Assembly (NCBI GenBank): GCA_914767885.1
Contig: CAJZBQ010000002.1
Coordinates: 496,001 to 560,000, forward strand
DNA: 64,000 bases
DNA from: Blepharisma stoltei
Taxonomy: Eukaryota > Ciliophora > Heterotrichea > Heterotrichida > Blepharismidae
Reading direction: 5' to 3'
Shown: piece after piece, positions 55,961 through 64,000 of the stretch
Position numbering within the stretch: the first letter of the stretch is position 1
How the letters are laid out: every line of letters starts with the position of its first letter
Notes under the pieces: model-generated
Databases searched by the model: none
Told to the model about the DNA's origin: nothing
What the model saw: the letters and a program-made list of their open reading frames with translations, nothing else
Made by a program: the position numbers and the translations under genes

Positions 55961-56056
55961 TCAGGTTAAATTTTTAAAGCAGTAATTTTTAAAATCAAAT
56001 CATCATCTGAACTATTTCTATTATAAATTAACATTTATAATAAATATAATTGTGCA

Positions 56057-57026
56057 ATGATAATTTCAGGACTTTTTTTGCTTCTTACGATAGCCAACTT
56101 CTTTATTTTGAAAACATATTTTGAAAAAGTGAAAATTCGGCAAAGCTCCTATCAACTTTTAATCATGTTTTTAACAAATTACTTTTCCTTACTATATTTT
56201 GCAACCATTGATGAATGACTGACTAGCTCTTTTAAAGCCTGTGGCATAGAAGAATTAATTCCAAGTATACTTATTTCAATTACAAGCTGATTTACTTCAG
56301 CAAACCCTTCTTTCAGCAGCCAACGCTTTTCACATCCCTATTATATCCTCTTTATTGCATACAACTTTTGCTCACCACTCGTTGCCTATGCAACGAAAAA
56401 ACTTGGCAATCCCAATTTGGCAATTTTATTATGATTTTTACTATGCGTCATAAGCCTTCTTGCAGATTTATCATGCATTATTGACTCATTATTGATATAT
56501 AATTTTTTATTTTTGCTTATTTTTGCACTTTTAAAATACATTGTAGCTTCATTAGCCATCAAGTTCTTTCATATTTATAATTTTACAATTATGTATCAAT
56601 GGCATGGATTTGGGAAAAATTTTGATGCAAAATCAAAAACTATTCTTTTAAGCATAAGCTTGCAATATTTATGATGTTAATAAATTTAAAATGAGAATAG
56701 AGCTTATAAGCATATTAATAGCAATTAAGGATAGCAAAAATGCTGAAATAAACTTTCTTAAACTAATTGAAATTTTAATTGTCTTGCTATCTTTCTTTAT
56801 TGCAACTAGCTGGACACTTGAAACTGTAGAAACTATGTGACCAAATATTTGGATTTTCAGAGAGGGCTATTATTTTTTAGTATCAAGAAGTATAGCGAGG
56901 CTCCTCAAAGATTTTGACGGCAAAATATGAGACCGAAGAGAATGTTGGCTCTCATTTTGCAATCAAATAGGTGTATATACATACCTAAAGATTTTATGCT
57001 TGATTTATACTTTGAAGATTAATTAA
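56057..57026 (+). pseudogene. Membrane protein family, member 2 (duplicate of member 1, more decayed)
   Basis: Same two ORFs as member 1. ORF 1 ends ...KTILLSISLQYLWC at 56680 because of a 2-nt change near 56650, versus KTILYGHKLGIVMM in member 1; ORF 2 (56691-57026) is intact and nearly identical. A few missense changes (CSPLVAYATKK). Confidence 0.55.
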
Positions 57027-57038
57027 ATTAGTCTCTAA

Positions 57039-57228
57039 CTCCCCTCCGGAGCAAACAAAATTTGTTCGATAACGGAGGAGGGTTTTTTATTCAAAATTCA
57101 ACCAAGTTTTACTGAAATTTCAGTATAATAATTATCACTTATATATCAAAATGATTTTTTATTATTTTAACAAAATTTACTCACTAAAAATAGGGATTTA
57201 CCAATGGTTTTGGTTGCTCACCTAGTGG
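57039..57228 (+). mobile_element. Family 1 MITE, degenerate, in duplication copy 2
   Basis: Counterpart of 54140-54326. Confidence 0.65.
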
Positions 57229-57540
57229 TAAATATTAATTATTATTAAATCTTTTAATATCTTCAGTGCAAAAGCCCCCAAAAATAGCTTCCATCTATAA
57301 CTAGATGCTCGCAAAATTTATACCTTATTGAGCTAGGCTAACATAGCAATTAATGGAACTTTAAAGCAACGGGAAAAAATATATCTAATTGAATTGCTAA
57401 CAATAACGAATTTGAACTGCATTAATATATTGAAATAATGAATTTTTTAAGATTTACTCTATTGGTTTAAAATCAAGCTATTTTATTCAAAATAACTAAC
57501 ATAAAATTCAATATATGCATTTACTAATAAATAAAGATCC

Positions 57541-58554
57541 ATGATAATTATTGCTCTAATCGTAGTTCTGCTTATTTTTATAGACAGATATTTACTTCGA
57601 AAATACGTAACAGGACAACCTATAAACTCTACTTGAGTTTTCGCTATCTTATTCCCTATTAATTATTTGCCTATATCAACTTCCAAGATTCTTGATGACT
57701 ACTTGTCAGAAATGATAATTGCACTTCTTGAGTTCTTAAGTGATATTTTTTTCCCAGAAGAATGAAGCAAAGGTTTGAAAAGCATAAACTACTGGCTAGT
57801 TTTTGGATTATTGGTTTTATTCTCTTTTTTAGCTCTACAGCTGCACACCATTTGATTCAATAAAGGAAGCACATATATAACTCAATCTGCCTCACGAGGA
57901 ATTTGCTGCAATTTAATTTGTTTACTACTCAATGATTATATTGGATATATTTATAAATTTTATTTGCTTCTACTTTTATTATGCCAAATTATCCAGCATT
58001 TCTTTAGGTTTAGAGATCCAATTCATTATTTGCAAACTTCATCTTTTTATCTACTTATAACAGCAGTTTATTCAACCATATGCCTGCTATCATTTTTTGA
58101 AAGGGACTTTCAAATTTCCAGTTTTATGATTTATATACTATTTTTAGCTATAAGATTAGGAGCGATGTTTTTCACTTTAATTTATTTTTTGTGCTTTTTT
58201 ATAACAAATATTGAACACCTTGTAGATTATTATAAGTGATTTGAAAATTATCGTTCTATTGGAATATGCTCAATAGAAGAAATTTTAATGAAGTTATTAC
58301 CTCCATATGGCTATGTATTAATTTTTATTGCTGCTTTCTATCTTGCATTAGAATTTTTTAATTCCAGTTATCAGCAAATTTGGCTATTTTACGAATGCTT
58401 GTTTTTAGTGGGAGTTGGCCATTTTTCAGTTATTATAAATTTGCCATATCCCAATGATGAAGTTGATAGAGTATTTTTTTCAGACTTAGCAGGATGCTAT
58501 ATCCAATTTTTAGCAATAAGATATTTATTAAACTATTTTCAATATCCATTTTAA
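57541..58554 (+). CDS. Multi-pass membrane protein, family member 3 (intact)
   Basis: 337 residues, uninterrupted with TGA as Trp. About eight membrane helices; recognisable family blocks: LFPINYLPISTSKILDDYLSEMIIALLEFL, FFPEEW, NYWLVFGLL, ICCNLICLLL, QHFFRFRD, LPPYGYVLIFIAAFY, DRVFFSDLAGCYIQF. No extracellular Cys domain, no known family. The tandem arrangement suggests local expansion of a surface or organelle membrane protein. Confidence 0.75.
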
Positions 58555-58747
58555 TCTGGATTTATAATTTAAAGCAATCCTTGCAAGCTACTTTAAGATT
58601 ATTATTATTATTATTATCTGAGTTTTTTTATTTTAAATCTAATTTATGAGTAAATTAACAGCATGCAATTTGCTTAAAAGATATCGTCTATTAATAGGTA
58701 TTGTCTAAAGTGAAGGGAAAAAAAATTATGAAGAGCCTATTGCTGTC

Positions 58748-59105
58748 GTGCTATCTATCTTAAGATTATCTTGCTTTTTATTGAAGAAAATGATAGAGAA
58801 ATACATTCTTAAATCACTTATCAAGGTTCCTTATATTTATTACTCATTAATTATCAAAATCTTTAAATTACCTAAAGATAAATCTTTTAAAATGGCATTC
58901 CTGAAGTTTGGTAGATTATTGGAAGCTCTTTAAATAGGATTTCTTATACCTGTGATACTAAAATGGATAATTAACTGAGTTGAATACTTTAAATTGCAGA
59001 AACATGACCAAGAATTGGGATGCTGAGAGAAGGCTATTATTTTTTACTATTAAATTCCTTAGTAAACATTTAAGAAATATTGACTGCAATATGGATGATT
59101 CCTCT
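58748..59105 (+). pseudogene. Decayed fragment of the membrane family
   Basis: The 58555-59499 gap holds MLSILRLSCFLLKKMIEKY... KFGRLLEAL, then in another frame TKNWDAERRLLFF, which aligns with the FREGYYFL block of member 1. Stops and frame changes throughout. Confidence 0.45.
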
Positions 59106-59499
59106 TTAATCTATTATTAAATTTTACATAAATTGTATTCGTAAACATAAATTTATAATTTAAATTGTTAAAAAGACTTAGTCCCTCTTCATAATTCTTG
59201 AAATTAAATCTTTAATAATTTAAAATAATTCTTAAATAATAAATAGTTCAAATTAATCAATATAATTGCTAAATATTCAATAATTCTTTCATTAAATTTA
59301 TAAATTAAATTAGGTTCATCTTTTCAAATATTTGGATTTTTAAATCCGAAAGAATTTGCTATGTAATTTTGATATACTTTGCAGTAAACATGCGCTTATA
59401 CCTATATAAAGGTTTTAAGACGTGCGTATGCTTTATTTATTTTTCCATAATTTCTAATAGATATAATCGTGACATAAAATATAATCATACGAGACAAAG

Positions 59500-60847
59500 A
59501 TGATTATTACAGTTCTGATAATTTGTGTTACGATTTCAACCCATTACTTTTTGAATTTGAATATCATTGACCCTACCAAATATAGAAAGACTAAAATGAT
59601 TCTCACTTTATGATATTTCGCATCTTATTTTAGGGCTTCTTATGCCCAAAAGCTGAATCAAATAATATTAGATATCAGAGACAATTTTATTGATAATTTA
59701 GATAAAGCAGTATTTACTTTTAGCTGCTTTGATGATTACTTTTTATGTGACTTTCAACACTATTACTTATCTAATTGCTTTTGCTTTACACTATTTTGAA
59801 TTAACTATTTTTATAATCCACGCCAATATCCAAATCTCTCATTTTCATTAGGAATGATTAATATATTTATATCAATTTATGCAAGAAATTCTTTATCATT
59901 TTATCAATCAGCCTTTGTTTTTCTTAGCGTTTCTTTCTTCTCATTCTGCACAATCTGGAGAAGTTCAGTTTCGGGACAATCTTTTATTTATATTTGCATA
60001 TTTCTCTTACTCCCCCCCCCCCCCTCCGTGAGCGAACAAAAAAAATTTTGTTCGCTCACGGAGGGGGGGTTAATTTTTTTTTTTAAAAAAAATTTATATA
60101 TAAATTTATATAAAAAATATATTTTTTCGAAATTTAAAAAAATCCTAATTTGCAAAAATTGGGAAGCAAATATTAATTTAATTTGCAAAATTTATGTTTT
60201 AAAAACGCAATTTGTTTAAAATTAAACAGAATTAGCTCTAGATTTCATTATACTAATTATCACTTATATATCAAAAATTTTTTCCATTAAAATTTTTTCT
60301 ATTAAAAAAAATTTTTGTTCACTCACGGAGGGTGGGTTTTTGGTCAAAAAATGGCGATTTTTCTAATGGTTTTGTTCGCTCACGGAGGGGGGGGGGGAGT
60401 TTAGATATTATGGCAGAAGCTATTGCTTTTAGTTCTAATGAGTTGAATAGAGTAAAATTACTTATCAATACTATTAGCTTTATTATGGATCTTTGGGGAA
60501 TTTCTGTGATATTAATTTTCGTTTTAATTTGCTTTTGTATGCACTTGGATAGCTTTGATGAATATATTAGACTTTTAGATAAGAAAAAAGACAATGAGTT
60601 TTATTTTAAGGTAGCTGAAGTATATACTTTTCTACTTGCTTTAAATTTAGAAGCTATTTTGGTTGCAAATTTATGATCTAACTCCTGACTAATAAAAAAT
60701 TTAGTGTTAATTTTTATTTCAGCTAGTCTAGGCTCTTTACTTGTTTTTCCAGACGATGATAATAGAAAATTTATGATATTTGCCTCAAATGTTATTGCGA
60801 CATATTTTCAAGTATATTCTATCAAGACTTTATGGAATTTAATATAA
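59500..60847 (+). CDS. Membrane protein family, member 4, split by a MITE IES
   Basis: Starts MIITVLIICVTISTHYF; about nine helices. Removing the MITE at 60010-60403 joins IYICIFL-LDIMAEAIAF in frame, and the C-terminal half (RVKLLINTISFIMDLWG, DEYIRLLDKKKDNEFYF, LWSNSWLIKNLVL) runs to the stop at 60845. About 317 residues. TGA is Trp at several sites. Upstream ~300 bp match 54550-54859, so the promoter is shared with the truncated copy. Function unknown. Confidence 0.75.
60010..60403 (+). mobile_element. Family 1 MITE as IES, full length
   Basis: 394 bp; all four terminal words and the left hairpin intact; nearly identical to 10596 and 32222 copies. Restores member 4 reading frame on removal. 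Confidence 0.92.
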
Positions 60848-60932
60848 TTTACGAACACATTGCTGTGATAATAAGGCATAAAGTATATTAACTATGGCTT
60901 TAATATAATAAATAATTTCTGTTTTGGAAATC

Positions 60933-62241
60933 ATGATATTTATTATCCTTATTGCCTTTTTACTCTTTTGCTTTAACTTTCACTTTATTGAAAGATATTT
61001 TGACCAAAAACCTTCAAAGTGTACTTGAATGCTTGCAACTCTATTTCCTATTAACTATTTTCCTATATCTATTTCAAAGATAATAGATAACTACCTTTCA
61101 GAAATTATTATAGCTGCTCTTGAGTCAAAAATTGAAATATTTTTTCCACAAGAATGAATAATAACTCTGAAGAGCTTAAGTTTAAGTTTTAAACGAATAA
61201 CTCTAGCACGATTAGTGCCTTAAGTCTTCTTTACTTGAAGCCCAGCTAAATTAGCAGCTCTGAACAACGGTAGGTGGACCTGCCTAACCGTCGAACCGTT
61301 AAAGTTAATTAGCCCTTTCAGACTCCTCTAGTCGGCACCATTCAGCACTGACCTCTTCTCTTCAAGTCGAGACTCTCAAGAATCTTGGACTTCTCTCACT
61401 AAACTCAGATTATAGGTCCATCCTGTTTGACCATGTGCTAGGACCTATTCCTAGTTGACTTTTAATATTTCGTGAATAGCTTAAATTATTGGCTAATTTT
61501 TGGATTATTGTGCTTATGCATTGCAACTTACAAGCATTTTCGAACTATATGAAGCACAGATGGCATTTATCATACATATAGATCTGCTCTAATAGGAATA
61601 TGCTGTAATTTTGTTTGCCTTGCCTTTGCAGACTATATTAAAGATGATTGCTATTTCTTTATTGCCTTTCTATCACTATACCTTGTAAGCCAGCATTTCT
61701 ATAGCTTTCGAAATCTTATTTACCAATATAAGATTTCATCTTCTCTATACCTATTAGTAGCTATTACAAATTTAATTGTGGTTGTGTTATTGCTTTTTGG
61801 GCTAAAATTTCACATATCAGAGCTTATGATTGATTTATTTTTTTTTCTTTTCAAATTATTAATGCTGGTGGTAACTGTAGTTTATTTTATAATGTTTTTT
61901 ATATCTAACATTGATCACATTTTTGATTGCTCTTTATGATTTCAAAGTTATAAAATAACAACTAAATTTGATATTGGAGAAGTTTTGGCAAAAATATCAG
62001 TACCATATGGATATATAGCCATCTACACTATTGCATTCTTCTCTATTTTAGATTTTTTTAACTCATGCTATTTGAAATATTGACTGTTTAATGAAGTTTT
62101 ATATTTTATAGCTATATTTCAGTTCTTTTGAATGCACCAGAAACTAAAGATAGAGGAGATAGAGTATTTTTCTCAGATTTAGCAGGCTGCTATACTCAAT
62201 TTATAATATGCAGAGCGATAATAATTTCGATTTCTATATAG
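60933..62241 (+). pseudogene. Membrane protein family, member 5 (IES plus frameshift)
   Basis: Paralog of member 3: MIFIILIAFLLFCFNFHF, LFPINYFPISISKIIDNYLSE, FFPQEW, then an SINE-like IES (61179-61484) whose removal gives TLKSL-NYWLIFGLL. Continues ICCNFVCLAFADY, VSQHFYSFRN, VPYGYIAIYTIAFF. Near 62110 a ~7-bp deletion relative to members 3 and 6 shifts the frame; the end DRVFFSDLAGCYTQF follows in another frame to TAG at 62239. Confidence 0.65.
61179..61484. mobile_element. SINE-like insert with ~11-bp TSD acting as IES
   Basis: GAAGAGCTTAA (61169-61179) and GAATAGCTTAA (61475-61485) flank it; TA inside the repeat gives exact restoration. Alignable with 50265-50505. Left edge has an AAGTTT-type simple repeat. 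Confidence 0.8.
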
Positions 62242-62489
62242 CAGCTTAAAGTCTATTAATTATTCATGTTTTTAATACGATAGATATGTATTTTTAAAAA
62301 AAAATCGTATTTATTATTCTTTATCAGATTTTAATAATTTTCTTCACTCATTATATTAGAAATATTGGTATCATATTATATTCATTTTTAACGCCAAAAA
62401 TGTTCTTTTGTCTAAAAATAATTATTAAAAATTTTTGAGTAAAAATTTTGGAGAAATCTCACCCTCATAATACCCAAATTTATTAAATT

Positions 62490-62790
62490 GTGCTATTTAA
62501 TCATAATTCATATTCAATTAAGTATAAAATTGATGAAACAAATACAAGATTTCTACTGCCGTATGGATATCCCTTAGTTTGCATTGTTGCTTCTTACTCA
62601 AATTTAGATTTATTTAATAAAAGATATCAATACAATATACTATTTAATGAAATTTTATATTTAATAGAAGTTGGCTATATTTCTGAACTTTTAAACTATC
62701 AAGAAACAAAAAGGGCATAAAATATTTTTTTCTAATCCACAGAATGTTATATTCAGTTTGGGTAATAAGATACTTAATTATCTAGACTAA
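62490..62790 (+). pseudogene. Membrane protein family, member 6 fragment
   Basis: The 62242-62953 gap holds a C-terminal remnant: LLPYGYPLVCIVASYSNLDLF, FNEILYLIEVGYISELLNY, then a TAA and a degenerate CYIQF. Only the last third of the family protein is present. Confidence 0.55.
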
Positions 62791-62953
62791 GTAGCTAATA
62801 TATAAATATATATATATTTATTGACCTCAGAATTACCATTACTCTTAAAATAAAAAAAATTGTCAGAAAACGCATAATAAATGACATCTTTAATGGTTCC
62901 TGTTTAATTCACAAACAGATATGCAAGTAAAATTACTAGTGATGTAAAAAAAT

Positions 62954-63844
62954 ATGAGTAAGCTTCTAATTCTGATAATCATTTCCGTGGCAACACTTGC
63001 GATTCTACCCGGAATGACATCTCCATATAATCGTGTGGCACAGCCTCAATTGAAAGAAAATGGTAATGGATGTTGGAATGAAAATAGGTTGGGTGTGAGA
63101 GATGAATTATATAACAGAAAATATTATAGAAACTGAATTGATGAGAATTGCGAATATGATGAAGAAGATAAGTGTGATAAATATGATGAAAGTGATGAGT
63201 ATGACGAAAGAAGTGAGTGCGATGAAAGAAATGAATGCGGAGATGAGATAAACGAATGTGGAGATGAGAAATACGAATGTGATGATAAGAGAAATGAATG
63301 CAGAGATGAGAGAAACGAATGCGGAGATGAGAGAAACGAATGTGATGATAAAAGAAACGAATGTGATGATAAAAGAAACGAATGCGGAGATGAAATAAAC
63401 AAATGCGGAGATGAGAGAAACGAATGCGGAGATGAGAGAAACGAATATGATGATAAGCGAAACGAATGTGATGATAAAAGAAACGAATATGATGATAAGA
63501 GAAACGAATGCGGAGACGATTGAAGCGAATGTGGAGATGAGAAAAACGAATATGATGATAAGAGAAACGAATGCGGATATGAGAGAAACGAATGTGATGA
63601 TAAGAGAAACGAATGCGGAGATGAGAGAAGTGAGTGTGGAGATGAGAGAAACGAATATGATGATAAGAGAAACGGATATGATGATAAGAGAAATGAATGT
63701 GGAGATGAGAGAAACGAATATGATGATAAGAGAAACGGATGCGGAGATGGGAGAAACGAATATGATGATAAGAGAAACGAATGCGGAGATGAGAGAAGCG
63801 ATGAGCATACAATCATTTTCAAATCCATAAAATCTAATAAATAA
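62954..63844 (+). CDS. Secreted heptapeptide-repeat protein (Asn-Glu-Cys/Tyr...)
   Basis: 296 residues, one open frame when TGA (63134, 63521) is Trp. Signal peptide MSKLLILIIISVATLAILPG, a short non-repetitive part (~22-70), then about 27 heptads of the form R-N-E-[C/Y]-[G/D]-D-[E/K], e.g. RNECGDE, RNECDDK, RNEYDDK, ending HTIIFKSIKSNK. Some 20 Cys at 7- or 14-residue spacing with alternating Asp/Glu and Lys/Arg suggest a metal-binding or disulfide-crosslinked matrix or granule protein (inference). Longer open frames on the opposite strand are by-products of the 21-bp DNA repeat. Confidence 0.72.
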
Positions 63845-64000
63845 ACATATTTTCAAGTTGAACTCATTATTATAATATTAATTTAATACTTTCTTTAAAA
63901 ATTTATCTAGCTTTTAATAAGATTTTTTATTAATATTAAATATTAATGCTTGTGATTAATGAGCCAAGTATGAATTTAAGTGATAATTTTATTTTGGCTC

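Larger units (their letters stand above)
54968..57455 (+). repeat. Segmental duplication, copy 2
   Basis: Second copy of 52433-54550, longer because it contains the family 2 MITE at 55604-55960. The junction at ~54945 carries the ATAAAATGGC word seen at the ends of the SINE-like inserts. Confidence 0.92.

Noticed and set aside
62979-63856. Three long minus-strand open frames (234-277 codons) of His/Arg-, Ile/Ser- or Ser/Phe-repeats
   Set aside because: They are by-products of a 21-bp repeat that is open in several frames. Only the plus-strand frame has a signal peptide, non-repetitive ends and a balanced composition.

Overview
This window is nuclear DNA of a heterotrich ciliate close to Blepharisma, and it is germline (micronuclear) sequence. 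Three things support this. (1) Conserved proteins such as PP1, the zDHHC transferase, DNA polymerase kappa and SPEF2 read through only if TGA is tryptophan and TAA/TAG are stops. (2) Spliceosomal introns are 15-17 nt long. (3) Many genes are broken by AT-rich or palindromic inserts flanked by TA, and removing such an insert while keeping one TA restores the reading frame exactly. Those inserts are internal eliminated sequences (IESs). The coordinates below are therefore unrearranged germline coordinates.

Layout. 0-10.5 kb: a TPR gene running off the left edge, a small MGACF protein, a SET-domain methyltransferase, a TMEM161-like membrane protein, a tandem pair of GDT1/TMEM165 transporters and a large secreted Cys-rich protein. 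11-14.5 kb: zDHHC palmitoyltransferase, PP1 catalytic subunit, a LIN54/TSO1-type CXC protein. 14.6-20.6 kb: retroelement debris and an HSP70 gene cut by three large inserts and carrying frameshifts. 20.8-31.4 kb: an IS1595/ISXO2-type transposase-derived gene, gamma-carbonic anhydrase-like protein, GST, an F-box/LRR/ankyrin gene, a Zucchini/PLD6-like phospholipase-D protein with an AT-hook tail, and two C2H2 zinc-finger genes. 31.7-37.1 kb: a 5.4 kb inverted-repeat structure that encloses a ~172-bp satellite, a MITE, a retrocopy and retroelement debris. 37.1-51.7 kb: nitrobindin-like, hypothetical, kinase-fold-like, LRR, POLK, ribosomal eL34, SPEF2/CPC1 and C2H2 genes. 52.4-62.8 kb: a tandem, partly decayed family of multi-pass membrane proteins with a ~2.1 kb segmental duplication. 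62.95-63.84 kb: a secreted protein built of Asn-Glu-Cys/Tyr heptapeptide repeats.

Mobile DNA comes in four recognisable kinds. Family 1 MITEs have the terminal word CCGTGAGCGAAC, with 10 good copies and 3 degenerate ones. Family 2 MITEs have the terminal word TTTAAATTGAAACAAA. Hairpin or palindromic IESs form the third kind. GC-richer SINE-like retroposons with 11-15 bp target-site duplications form the fourth. A paired empty/filled site at 53.05/55.6 kb indicates a 3-bp TNA target duplication for the family 2 MITE, and flanks of family 1 fit the same rule. Several SINE-like inserts lie in coding sequence where the target duplication itself contains TA, so TA-to-TA (or repeat-to-repeat) excision regenerates the pre-insertion gene. 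Gene spacing is very tight (7-50 bp in places) wherever no IES intervenes.
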